A stretch of 64,000 nucleotides of DNA from Telopea speciosissima. Taxonomy: Eukaryota > Streptophyta > Magnoliopsida > Proteales > Proteaceae. Where the stretch lies: the NCBI RefSeq assembly GCF_018873765.1, contig NC_057925.1, positions 9,187,568 to 9,251,567 of the forward strand. Direction: 5' to 3'. Below, piece after piece: positions 22,553-33,431 of this stretch (its first letter is position 1; every line of letters starts with the position of its first letter). The notes beneath the pieces were generated by a model that saw nothing but the letters and a program-made list of their open reading frames with translations, had not been told where the DNA came from and made no database searches. The translations under genes and the position numbers were made by a program.

Positions 22553-22794
22553 ATCAGGGGTCAGCTCGGCATTGATGAGTGAAGTTTCCAGGTCTGCTTG
22601 TCTGGAAGATTTTTGCGGTCGAGCTGAGCTTATTTTTTGCCACGGATTTGACGTTGCACGGTCTGACGGTTGGGTGTCAGTGCCACGTCAGCAGAGTCAT
22701 TATGGCAGGCTCAGGAATTCAAAACGTCCTTTGATCTGGGCCATTGAATTATGCTGAGCTCTGCTCGGCCGTTGGATCAATACAACCCAAGGAT

Positions 22795-22802
22795 TATAAA
22801 TA
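22795..22802 (+). promoter_or_regulatory. TATA box for the antisense gene
   Basis: TATAAATA on the plus strand, about 185 bp before the ATG at 22980 and about 40 bp before an upstream ATG at 22842. This is a suitable position for transcription of the antisense gene. Only the motif and spacing support it. Confidence 0.45.
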
Positions 22803-22979
22803 GGCGACTCCTAACTATTCATTCTTCACTAATCTAAGTTATTGACTTCTCGACAAGCTCGGATTCTTCAGCTCTGTAGCGCTCGATATTTACTGGTTCG
22901 TGATCAGCTCGGCCTTTCCTTCGTTCGGGCTCAGCTCATCCTTAGCTCTTCTTCAACCAGTAAGTCTTCTCCACCCAGT

Positions 22980-25400
22980 ATGTCAGTTGGTAGTAGTCCT
23001 ATGGGCGAGCTGTTCACCGGGGCGGCAGAGGGCGCGAGTTCGAGCCGAGAGCTCCCCGCTCGTTCTCCCACCATAGACTTGTTGGGCTCGACCTCGGATG
23101 AGCCCGATGTAGTAGAGCTTCGTCAGGCCGAGGTGGCCGAGCCTTCGTTACTCCTGGAGTTCGACCACGCGGCCCACCCAATCATCGCAGATCGAGCCGA
23201 GAACTCTAGGTCGTCCTCATCCGATGAGGGATCAAGTGAGGGAGATTCGTCTGAAGTGGGGGTTGGCTCGGTCAACTCATCCGCTGACGCCCCTGAGCTC
23301 GAGGAAGGTAGTGTTGGCACCGTTCCGAGCACGATCACGGAGGCCGACCTTGACTATTTGAGGACGACCTATGCCATCCCCGAGGACATTCAGCTCCGAG
23401 CTCCTAACCCTGGGGAGATGGCCTGCTTCATCAAGCCCGACGAGGTGGCTTTGTACGAGACGCCTTTCAAGTACGCGTTCAGGCTCCCCGTCCTCGGCCG
23501 TGGACCGACTTGACCACCCTCCACGCCCGGCCGGTGCCCCTCTGGCCGTGGAGGGCCGGCGCCGCCCCCTCGCCTCTTCTTGGCTCGAAGGGGTGGCCCC
23601 GGGACCGGGAGCGGAGGGCCAGCTGGTGGACCAGATCTTGGACCACTTCCACCTGTCTCCTGGTCAGCTGGTGCCGAACTCTTGGCTGGCCGTGTACGGC
23701 TTCTACTCCCTATTTTGTGAGATGGGCCGAGGCGCAAGCGTGGCGCTCTTCTCTTGGCTCTTCTTCTTGAAGAAGTCTCCAGAAAAGGGGTGGTATTATT
23801 TCAGCCGCTGATCTGGGAAGAGTGCGTCCCTGGGCGGCCACAAGTTTTTGGTTGGCACGCCGAGCTTCAATAAGCAGTGGAAGCCCCGCTTCTTCTTTGC
23901 TTCGATCCCGAACAACCCTCTCCGAGCCGAGTAGAAGGAGATCCATTTGAATTATGTCAACAGGGTACTACCCCTGACCGAGAACGAGATGACCTCGCTT
24001 GACCTAATCCTCCAGCGTCCACCCTTCGATGTCCTCCAGCTTCAGGATAAGGGGTTTCTTCAGAGGTGGCATATGACCCTTGGTAGGAGCCCGAGCCGAG
24101 TCCGTCTCTGTTGTCCGAGCTGACCCTTTTACTTAGTCTTCTTTTCTTTTTTTAACTCATTTTTTATGTTCTCGGTTTCTCTTGCAGTGGTCGGCCACAT
24201 TCCCCCTATGGATACAGCTCGGCTAAGGGCCGAGACCCTTGCGGACCGAAGGAAGAAAAATGCAGAGAAAAAGTCCCGGGGTGAGTCCTCCAAGGCCCCC
24301 AAGGGCAAGGCCGTGATGCCAGGCCCGTCAGATGCTGTGGTCGGCCTTGAGGCCGAGAAGAGTACGGGCCCAGCGGGGTCTCCGAGGAAAGGGAAAGGCC
24401 GAAAAGGCAAGAGGAGCCCACCGAAAAACACCAAGCGTCAGAAGCTCTCGGTCAATCTAACGAGTGGTGGCCTTTCGCCCGTGGCTTCACCCCCCAACAT
24501 TTCCCGATATGTCTTAGGGAGGGCCTCTGCCAGCAACGTTCCTGTGAGGCCGACCTAGTGCCTCTTCCCCGTGGACTCGGCATTGACGTCGGCCGCTCAT
24601 ACCAAAGAATGGTTGGACGTAGGTCGGCTGCCGACTAACAGGGAGAAGCTTGAGGCGCTGTTTGACCCTGAGCTACTCTCCACGCTGTTTCAGGATTTCA
24701 ACATGGTGAGTTTCTTGGTCGGCTCTTGTGATTAGGTTCGACCTGTGTAGTCTAGCTGACTTTTGTTCTCATGTTTTTTTTGCAGGGCTTCGCCAAGGCA
24801 GTGGAGACCATGCTTCGCTTTGAGCAACTCCTGATCGAGAACCACTCCTTGGGCGTCCAGTGCAAGAAGGCTTACCAGGATGCCATTCAGAGGCGTCGGG
24901 AGACCCAAGAGAGGCTTACTGCTACCGAGGCCGAAGTGGAGAGCTCTCAGGCCGAGGTGATCAGGCAGAAAGAAAAGGTCCGGGCTCTGCAGGCTCAGCT
25001 TGCCGAGGTGAGGGAGAAGGCCAAGGAGGACCTGGCTACAGCTCGGGGCGAGGCGATCAGTGACTATCTCCAATCAAAGGAGTACGCTGATGTGTGTCAC
25101 AAGATCAGGAAACCTCCCTTCGCCGAAGGCTTTGAGGTAGGCTGGGCTGATCTCTTGGCCGAGATCAAGGCGGTTTATCCTGAGCTCAATCTCTCACGTT
25201 TTGATGACGACATGACTACCTTTGCCGGGGAGTTGGGAGATGATGAGGGAGCCGAGGTCACCCAGGCTCTGCCCCTTGAGGTACCTACACAGGCCGACAT
25301 CTTCCCTCTTGACGCTGAACCCCAAGACCCCCTGCCAAGCCTACTGCCGTGGATACCGCCGAGGTCTCCTCCAAGTCCAACGTCGAGGAGATTGAGATGT
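22980..25400 (+). pseudogene. Antisense gene of the Tat element (putative gypsy-type transposon protein), decayed
   Basis: Read opposite to pol. Likely exons are 22980-23489, 23623-24082, 24188-24705 and 24786-25400, each junction bearing GT and AG. Exon 1 begins MSVGSSPMGELFTGAAEG, is acidic and Ser-rich, then reads DLDYLRTTYAIPEDIQLRAP. Exon 2 continues SPGQLVPNSWLAVYGFYSLF and GWYYFSR. This resembles the plant 'putative gypsy type transposon' domain (PF04195 as I recall it). Exon 4 is a Glu/Lys/Gln-rich coiled coil (ETQERLTATEAEVESSQAEV). In-frame stops occur at about 23809 (TGA), 23932 (TAG) and 24556 (TAG), and the frame slips near 25330, so it is no longer functional. Its function in the family is unknown. 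Confidence 0.75.
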
Positions 25401-25860
25401 AAAATTTTGTTTATTGTTATTTTTTGTTTTTTTTGTTTTGGGGGCTGAACTGCCCATCTTGTAATCGTGCCAAGCAGTCGGCTTATAATGAATGAAAAAA
25501 TCTATTTTTGTCAGAATTTAATTTGTCCAAGTATTTTAGCTCAGCACTCTTAACCTTCTCTTTCTTGTGTACGTTGTTGTATTTGAGGTTGTGGCCGAAC
25601 TGCCGAGTCGTTTTGCTAGCCGAGCTTAGGAACTTGTCTCTTTTTTACAAATGCTTCGCGTGGTCGGCGGCTCGGCCATGCCATGCCCGAGTTCAATGTG
25701 ATCCTTGCTTTGGTTGGTTAATTCACCATTCCCATCGGTCCGATTGGACATGCTATCATATAAGCGGGCGCGTGGCCGAGCAGCCTTCATGGCCGAGCGA
25801 AATGCCTTAGCTTAGTTTCAAACTTTGTTAGGCTTGGCCAAGGGGGGAGTTTGCTCTTGA
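25401..25860. other. Spacer between the antisense gene and the tandem array
   Basis: Noncoding stretch of the retrotransposon, TG-rich at first. It probably holds the 3' end and polyadenylation region of the antisense transcript (AATGAATGAAAAAA near 25487). No gene is seen. Confidence 0.45.
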
Positions 25861-26355
25861 GAGGTCGGCCAGGTCTATGAGGACCGGTCTTACGACCTTG
25901 CTGCCGACCTATGAGGGTCGATCTTCGAGGTCGGCCAGGTCTATGAGGACCGATCTTACGACTTGGTTGCCGACCTATGAGGGTCGGTCTTCGAGGTCGG
26001 CCAAGTCTATGAGGACTGGTCTTACAACTTGGTTGCCGACCTGCATGAGGGTCGATCTTCGAGGTGCGCCAGGTCTATGAGGATACGTTTTACGGCCAAC
26101 CTATGAGGGTCGTCTTGAGGTCGGCCAGGTCTATGAGGACTGGTCTTACGACTTGGTTGCCGACCTATGAGGGTCGATCTTCGAGGTCGGCCAGGTCTAT
26201 GAGGATTGGTCTTACGACTTGGTTGCCGACCTATGAGGGTCGATCTTCGAGGTCGGCCAGGTCTATGAGGACCGGTCTTACGACTTGGTTGCCGACCTAT
26301 GAGGGTCGGTCTTCGAGGTCGGCCAGGTCTATGAGGACTAGTCTTACGACTTGGT
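25861..26355. repeat. 66-bp tandem repeat array, about 7.6 copies
   Basis: The unit begins GAGGTCGGCCAGGTCTATGA and ends ATGAGGGTCGATCTTC. Copies start at 25861, 25927, 25993 (68 bp), 26061 (56 bp, deleted), 26117, 26183, 26249 and 26315 (partial). Because 66 is a multiple of three, both strands stay open over much of it and encode 22-residue repeats (plus strand unit RSSRSARSMRTGLTTWLPTY followed by EG). It lies after pol on the element's sense strand, where Tat elements often carry tandem repeats. Confidence 0.95.
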
Positions 26356-26489
26356 TTAGGAGCTTGCAAATACGTTAAGTGGTGGAGAAAGACTTTGTTT
26401 AATTGAATCAAATGTCGGAGTTGAAGCCGAATACACATATGCTCGTCCAAAACCTTGCCGAGCAGAATACTTATGGATGTTACTGAAAA

Positions 26490-27223
26490 AATTTCTTCAA
26501 ATTTTCCGAGTTCCAAGGTCTCGGTACCTTCTTGCCCCCCGGAGTCTGCAAGCGATACGTGCCAGGGCGAATTTGCTTGGAGACTATGTACGGGCCTTCC
26601 CAATTTGGTGCTAACTTTCCTTGCTGCCTTGGCTGGGACGCGCTAAGCTTTCTGAGGATAAGATCCCCTTGACGGAAGTGCCGCTCTTTTACTCTTGAGT
26701 CGTAGTACTTTGTCGTCCTCTATTGGTATGCCATGTTCCGGAGTAGGGCATTTTCTCAAACTTCGTCGAGGAAGTCAAGGTTGGCTCTCAGACCATCTTC
26801 ATAGGTCTTCTCATCAAAGTTGGTACGACGATGCCATAACTTCGACCGGGGCGAGGGCTTCGGTCCCATAAGCGAGGCGAAAAGAACTCTCCCCGGTTGG
26901 TGTTCTTACTGTCGTCCTATATGCCCATAGGACACTTGGGAGCTCTTCCACCCATCTTCCTTTGGCCTCATCTAACCTTCTCCTATTGCCGACGAGTAGT
27001 GTTCGATTGGACACTTCTACTTGTCCATTTGCTTGCGGATGAGCTACTAAGACGGATCGGAAGTCAATGTAGAAGTGTTCGCAGAACTCTCGGAAGGCCA
27101 GGTTTTTTGAATTACGTGCCATTATCTGTGATGAGCACTTTCGGTAGCCCGAACCGGTAGATGACCTTATCTCGAAAGAATTTCTCCATGTTCTTCTCGG
27201 TGATGGTTGCAAGGGGCTCAGCC
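26490..27223 (-). pseudogene. Integrase, C-terminal half (split by the solo LTR)
   Basis: On the minus strand it reads VEAEPLATITEKNMEKFFRD, then ITDNGT (second catalytic Asp), then VAHPQANGQVEVSNRTLL carrying the catalytic Glu region, then WAYRTTVRTPTGESSFRLAYG. The C-terminal GPY/F-like module follows in a shifted frame (KLAPNWEGPYIVSKQIRPGT). The N-terminal half continues at 30157-30456 on the far side of the insert. At least one frameshift near 26810 also breaks it. Confidence 0.85.
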
Positions 27224-27228
27224 TCGAC

Positions 27229-30151
27229 TGTCACGCCCCTATTCCAGACAAGGAATATAATATCATATAAAGGGTGACTAGGACGACGCGTGTCATCCTA
27301 CTAAACGCCCCGGATCACGCATACACGGTGTCCCAACGCACGACCATAACCAATATTAACACAATATAATATTAGAATGCGGAAAAAGAGGGAATATTAC
27401 ATTCCAAGGATCAAGAGTATTGCGGAGCGTATAATCGAATAGTTACAAGATGTTCAAAGGCTAGATGATAAATACAAGAATTAGTTACATTTCCAATGAC
27501 CATCTAATAACTATCAAAATGGTATAACAATAAATGTTTCAATATAGGCCTTAGCCTCAAAAGCAAATCAAAAGGGATCAAGTCCCGAATATCCTCACGC
27601 CCGTAGGCACAATCATCGCAAGGACACCCGTCGCCATGTTCCTCAAACACGGCCTCCGGTTCCTCCTCACCAATCTCATCGTATCCCGAGGGCTGAACTC
27701 CAAGTCCCGCGAGATATCCGTCACCGCATCATAATCTAAAAAAAATGTGCGCACGAGGGGGTTAGCTCCACCGAGCGATGAGGGGATGGGGATGCACAAA
27801 CACGCAATTCACATAGTCCAATGATGCATGCACATGTTAAGTCCATTTTTCTACCTAACAAACAACTAAGTCAATGGCATATACATCGTGACAACTCGGA
27901 GACATCGTGGGTCACTTAACTTATCGCCACAATGAAACCTCAATTGTCACGTGGGACCTACGCCGATCGAAGCCTCCAAGACCACTCAAGTGGCACCCTC
28001 GATAACCAATACTACCATGACTAGCCTCTCTCACCTCCACAGAATCCGGCATCGATTACCCAACACCTAAACCCCTGTTGGTAAGGGTCGTAGCATAAGG
28101 GTGTGAAATCCTAGCCACAAATATACTACATGCAAGTCCTATCGCCCCGAGAGGTAATCCGGCGCATCAACTTTTCATCCGGTTTAGTGCCTGTTACCAA
28201 GACGCACGGCGCATCGATTCAACATGACATTCAACATAATTTCTTCATAAATGTATATAGTGTTCGGGGTTTGACCGTACCCACCGCACCGAGACCCATC
28301 AAGGTACAACATTACCAATCAACATTAAAACAAATAGATATAAAATTATGCAATATGCGCAAACATGCTTATTAATTATAATGAGTACATAATATATAAT
28401 GCAATAATAATAACAAGCCCAAACAACCAAACCCACTCACAACGTATACGTAAGCACCAAGATTATCGGTTGTCGCCTCGATCAAGCAATAAGCCACAAG
28501 ATGAATATATTAACCTAAACAAAGAGTGAAATAAGGTTAAACGAGCGAAGGGAAAGGATCCCCAAAAGGTCTCCCATAATCACTTAAGTATAAGGTTTTA
28601 GAAACAAAGTGGTTGCAGGAGTGGTTTCATGCCCAAATTCGCAACCACATGTAAATCCTAGGAAACCGGGGTTTCGAGATGTTTTAGTCAAGGTCGGTTG
28701 CGAGATGTGGTTTCGTAAAAACTGAAACCGAGTGTAAATCCTAGGAAACCAGGGGTTCGGACAGTTTTAGTCAAGGTCGGTTGCGTGATGTGGTTTCGTA
28801 AAACCGAAACCACCCATAAACCGAGCTTCACAGGGACCTTCTCGGGGAGGTAATTTCGGGGTGGTTTCTTGCCGGTCCGAAACCACATGTAAATCCTCAC
28901 ACCTTGTGTCCAAAATCCAAAGGATCACCCTCCAAGGACTCCATTTTCAAGTGGTTTTAAAGCATAAGAACATCTAGGAAACTCCATCCTAAGCTCATTA
29001 GGGTCCTAAGACCTCTCTAGGTCCATTCAATCACAATAGGTTCAAGAAAAGGAACCGAGAAGAACCTAACCTAAGCATAATAGGGTCCAAACCTCAAATC
29101 TCTCAAATGGAAATGAGAACCCATACATTAGAGCTCATAATGGAGTGAAATAACTCCACCATAGCTTAGGCTTTAAGGCTCCATCGACTTCCTAGGTTCC
29201 AAGAGAGCTCTAGGTCAATCTCTCCCATTACCCAACCCCTTTTAAAATCCGAAATAGAAGAAGGAAGAAGCTTCAATAGCTTACCTACCCCCAAGATGAG
29301 AGAGCTCCATGATTTATGGCCCAAGAGATGGGGTCTCCACCTTCCACCAAGCCTCTCCACCTTCCTCCTCCTCTTTCTCTCCTCTTTCTCTCCTCCACGA
29401 TTTAGGGTAGATGAGAATGATGAAGGAGAAGTAATGTTCTCTCTCTCCCTCTTGGACTCATTTATAATAAATGGGTATTTGGGTACCTCTAGTCAAATGG
29501 GTCATGAGGTTTAATGGTTCGACCCATTAGTTCTATGTGGGTAAGTGGATAGAATAACCCATCATTGGGTCAATAGGTTAAATGGGCCTGCCCACAACTT
29601 TAATTAGGGAAAAGCCCATTCCTAGATGGGTTCATATGAGATGGGTATAAGTCCCCAATGTACTTTCCAAAGGTAAGTGGGACCCGAACTTAAAATATTC
29701 CCTTCTCTCATGAAATAGCTCGAACGGTTCAGGCCTGGACCCGCACTTCGAGGTCATCAAGGGAAGAATAAATAATAAGACTTGAGGCCAGAACTTACTT
29801 TTCCCCTGTCACGGTTTATCACCCATGACCCCGAATAGCTTCGCCACGGCCCTGCCAAGCTCGTCAAGGAACGAATTATCCAATTGAGGTGACGGTCCAG
29901 GATTCTCTCTCCTGAACTCCTCGCTTCCCAGGCTGGTACTTGGAGGGTAGTCGACAAGTCGCCGTCAACGAACTTTCCCCATCGGCGGTTGAGGAATCTT
30001 TCCTCCACAGTGCAAACCCGCATCGTGGTCAACGATTTTGTAGCTAGGTTTGACCATCATGGAGAACAGTCACCAAAGATACATGGCAATGGTATCTACA
30101 CGTCACGAGAAGAAATAATATTTAATTATATCCCGGGGTATGGGTATAACA
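27229..30151 (-). mobile_element. Solo LTR nested in the integrase gene
   Basis: A 2923-bp insert read on the minus strand as TGTTATACCC...GGGGCGTGACA. It is flanked by exact 5-bp repeats TCGAC at 27224-27228 and 30152-30156. Removing it rejoins the integrase reading (FTKWV then EAEPLATI). TG...CA ends, a 5-bp duplication, no coding domains and no partner LTR identify a solo LTR left by recombination. A relative in the opposite orientation lies at 57731-60741. Length and the terminal sequence suggest the long LTRs of Del/Tekay chromoviruses, which is inference. It contains a diverged 83-bp duplication near 28651-28816. Confidence 0.9.
28651..28816. repeat. 83-bp tandem duplication inside the solo LTR
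   Basis: The block beginning GTAAATCCTAGGAAACC at 28651 recurs at 28734 with shared GTTTTAGTCAAGGTCGGTTG and GATGTGGTTTCGTAAAA. A third, degraded start lies near 28889. Confidence 0.7.
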
Positions 30152-30156
30152 TCGAC

Positions 30157-30456
30157 CCACTTGGTGAATTAATCGATCGCCACTACCACGTACTTCCTGT
30201 TTCCCAATGCCGGGGTGAAATCTCCGAGAATATCCATTCCCCACATAGCGAAAGGGATTGGGCTCAGCATTGAGGTCGACTTTGTTGCTGGCCGACTTGG
30301 GATTGGTGCAAACAGTTGACACTTCTCGCACGTCTTCACATACCTCATGGCCTCTTCTTGCATTCTTGGCCAATAGAATCCTTGCCGAACTATCTTGTAT
30401 GCAAGAGCTCGGTCACCCATGTGACTCCTGCATATTCCCTCATGCACCTCGGCCAA
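30157..30456 (-). pseudogene. Integrase, N-terminal half
   Basis: The minus strand reads MAEVHEGICRSHMGDRALAY, then GFYWPRMQEEAMRYVKTCEK and CQLFAP. The two His and two Cys of the zinc-binding HHCC domain are present. Next comes GMDILGDFTPALGNRKYVVV with the first catalytic Asp. A stop follows VVVAID, then FTKWV, where the solo LTR begins. The C-terminal half resumes at 27223. Confidence 0.88.
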
Positions 30457-30553
30457 GGCATACTCGGCTCCTTTCGATCCAAGGCAACGGAGAATGGGGG
30501 GTCGAGATTGCTCTTTTGTAGAGCACTCCGTCGATCATGGTGTACTTGGCAGC

Positions 30554-31112
30554 TTAGATCTTGACCTTTCTTGCTTCGTCTCGGTTCTCCGGGAGCAGGT
30601 CATTCTCCAAGTAGTTGACAATGGGGTCCAACCAGGTCGGTCCGTCCTCTTCAATGTGCTTTACACTTTCTTCTTGTAAGGAGGGCTTCTTCAAGATTTC
30701 TATATATACTGATCGGCTCAAATATTGGAGGTCGGCCTCGACCAACCTGGACAATGAGTCAGTCGTGGCATTCTCTTTTCTCGGTATTCGAGTCATCTCA
30801 AAGTGCTCGAGTTCGGAAATCAGATCTCGTGCTCGGCTCAGGTAAGCTATCATCCTTTCGTCTTTCACCTCATAGTCTCCATTGACCTGGTTGACCACGA
30901 GTTGGGAGTCTCCTCACACCTTCAACTGTTTTATGCCCATTGCTTTGCTGACTCGAAGTCCAGCTAGGAGGGCTTCATACTCGGCCTCGTTGTTCGAGAT
31001 GGGAAATTTGAACCTCAGGGCATATTGGATCAGAAACCCTTTGGGGCTTACCAGTATCAGGCCGGCCCTGCTGCCTCCAAAGTTGCTTGAGCCGTCGACA
31101 TTCATGGTCTAA
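30554..31112 (-). pseudogene. RNase H domain
   Basis: Minus-strand frames read MNVDGSSNFGGSRAGLILVS (first Asp) and NNEAEYEALLAGLRVSKAMG (Glu). After a stop near 30913 they continue with QVNGDYEVKDERMIAYLSRA and PRKENATTDSLSRLVEADLQ, which carries the last Asp region. This is the standard order following the reverse transcriptase. Confidence 0.85.
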
Positions 31113-31365
31113 GTCGGGTCGGCCGTAGCCCCGACCTCTTCTACTGTCTTTTCTTCCCCGACTTTAAGGTCGGGCCCTGTGCATTCGGTGATGAAGTCGG
31201 CAAGGGCTTATCCTTTTATCATCGTCCTCGGACGATAGCTTATATCGTATTCACTCAGGTCAACCGCCCAGGTGATCAGTCGCCCCGATACATCGGGTTT
31301 GTGCAATATCTTCTTGAGTGGCTGGTCGGTCAGTACGGCGATCGGATGAGCTTGGAAGTACGGCC

Positions 31366-32646
31366 TTAGTTTCCTTGTGCCGTAACAAGAGCGAACGCTA
31401 CTTTCTCTAACCCGGAGTACCTTGTCTCGGCATCGACAAGAACGTGGCTGATGTAGTATATGGGTCTTTGAGTTCGACTTTCTTCCCTAATCAACACTGC
31501 GCTGACCGCTACAGGGGTAGGGGCTAAGTAAACTTGAAGCTCCTCTTTTGGTTCGGGTCGGCTGAGAAGAGGCGGGTTCTCCAAATATTTTTTCTGCTCT
31601 TCAAAAGCTTTCTGGCATTCGTCCGACAAGATAAAGTCCTTTGGGTTCCGGATATTCTTTAGGGCTTTAAAGAACGGTAGGCACTTGTCGCCCGATCTTG
31701 ACATGAATAGTGCCAACGCCGCCACTCGTCCGTTTAGCCTCTGTACTTCTTGGATATTCCTTGGAGGGCTCATCTCTTGGATGGCCCTGATTTTTGTCGG
31801 ATTGGCTTTGATGCCTCTCACAGAGACCATGAAGCCGAGGAACTTTCCCGAGGTCACACCAAATGCACACTTGGCGGGGTTCAGCTTCATTTGGTTATTC
31901 CTCAATACGCCAAAGGCTTCTTCCAAGTCGGCCAAGTGGTGTTCGGCCTTCAAACTTTTCACCAACATGTCGTCCACGTAGACTTCCATGTTTCTTCCGA
32001 TCTGGTCGCGGAATATATAGTTCACGAGCCCCTGGTATGTCGCTCCGGTGTTTTTCAATCCAAACGGCATGACCTTGTAGCAAAAATTTTCTTGGTCAGT
32101 TTGGAATGCCTTGTATGACTCGTCCTCCTCATGCATCATGATTTGGTTGTAGCTGGAATACGCGTCCATGAAACTCAGCATCTTGTGACCTACCGTGGCG
32201 TCGATCAAGAGGTCGATTTTAGGTAGCGGGTACTCATCTTTTGGACAAGCCTTGTTGAGGTCGGTGTAGTCGACACACATTCTCCACTTCCCGTTCGGTT
32301 TGGGGACCATGACGACGTTAGCCAACCAGGTCGGGAATTTTTCTTCTCGGATGAACCCTGATTGGCGAAGCTTCTCCACCTATTCTTTGATCGCGGTTTA
32401 TCGATCAAGTGCGTAGTTCCTTCTCTTCTGTCGGATTGGTTTTTGACCTGGATCTACATGGAGCCGGTGTTCAGCTATATGCCTGGGTATGCCCGTCATA
32501 TCGGCAGTCGACCAGGCAAAGACATCGGCGTTCGCCCTTAAGAAAGCTCTGAGCTGATTCCTTTGATTTTCATTCAGTAATGATCCGAGCTGAACCACCT
32601 TTGCTGGGTCATCTTCGCTTAGATGAAATGGGGTCAGGTCTTCCAC
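31366..32646 (-). pseudogene. Reverse transcriptase domain
   Basis: Two minus-strand frames, 32398-32646 and 31366-32379, are separated by stops near 32385-32398. They read SLLNENQRNQLRAFLRANAD, IAEHRLHVDPGQKPIRQKRR, then VPKPNGKWRMCVDYTDLNKA, MPFGLKNTGATYQGLVNYIF and the intact catalytic motif EVYVDDMLVKS. This is the canonical Gypsy order. A connection/tether region ends near ALVTAQGN. It is otherwise well preserved. Confidence 0.93.
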
Positions 32647-32757
32647 GGGTCATCCTCTCCTCTCGATAAGCTCATCCAGTTGATCCTCGGGGAGGTGTTC
32701 GACGCACATTGCCATTCCTCGGACATTACCCTTGTTTTGCTTGACAAAAGTAGCGTA

Positions 32758-33246
32758 TCACTCCCGCGCCTTCTTCTGGTCACCTCGGACCTCACCGACA
32801 CCATTCTCGGTGGGGAACTTCATCTTTAAGTGTGTCGGGGAGATGATGGCTTGGAGAGCGATCAATGAAGGACGGTCGAGTATGGCGTTAAAAGCTACTA
32901 TCGACCGTACTACCATGAATTTAACTTGGATCGTCGCCTGGGATGGAGCTTGCCCAATCGTGACCAGCAGATCAATTGAGCCCTTGATGGTTGCGACAGC
33001 TCCTGAGAACCCGTGAAGTGAGGTGCCTTCTGGCTTGAGCGCTTTGTCGCCGAAGCCAAATTGTCGGTACGCTTCTAGTGACATAAGGTCCACGGATGCG
33101 CTGGTATCGACCAATACACGGTGAACAGGTCTCTTCGCAATTTCTACCTGCACCACTAAAGCATCATCATGAGGTAAACTTATACCTTCGAGGTCAGACT
33201 CGGTGAAGGAGATCGTCGCCGCTGGCTTGAGCTTCTTGGTGGGCAT
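32758..33246 (-). pseudogene. Aspartic protease domain
   Basis: The minus strand reads RPVHRVLVDTSASVDLMSLE, where retroelement proteases normally have D-T/S-G. Here Gly is replaced by Ser, so activity is doubtful. The frame continues with hydrophobic strands (VATIKGSIDLLVTIGQ) typical of the family. It lies between gag and reverse transcriptase as expected. Confidence 0.8.
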
Positions 33247-33431
33247 CTCGGCAACTCTGATGAACCGTGCGTTTGCCTTAGCATTTCGAGTGGTCTCTTA
33301 CCTGGGCCCTCCGAGGATAGTGTATATGGAGCTCCCTTGTCACTACTCGGCCCGGACCCGTCCTCTTTCTTCTCAGCTAGGACTTTATCTTCATCTCATT
33401 CGACTCGCCTATTTTTGGGCCTCGGCTCGGC

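Noticed and set aside
23390..23737. Minus-strand open frame opposite the antisense gene
   Set aside because: GC-rich shadow of the plus-strand frame with no domain.
25861..26355. Possible CRISPR array or repeat protein
   Set aside because: Units are directly adjacent with no unique spacers, it lies inside a plant retrotransposon, and both strands are open only because 66 is a multiple of three.
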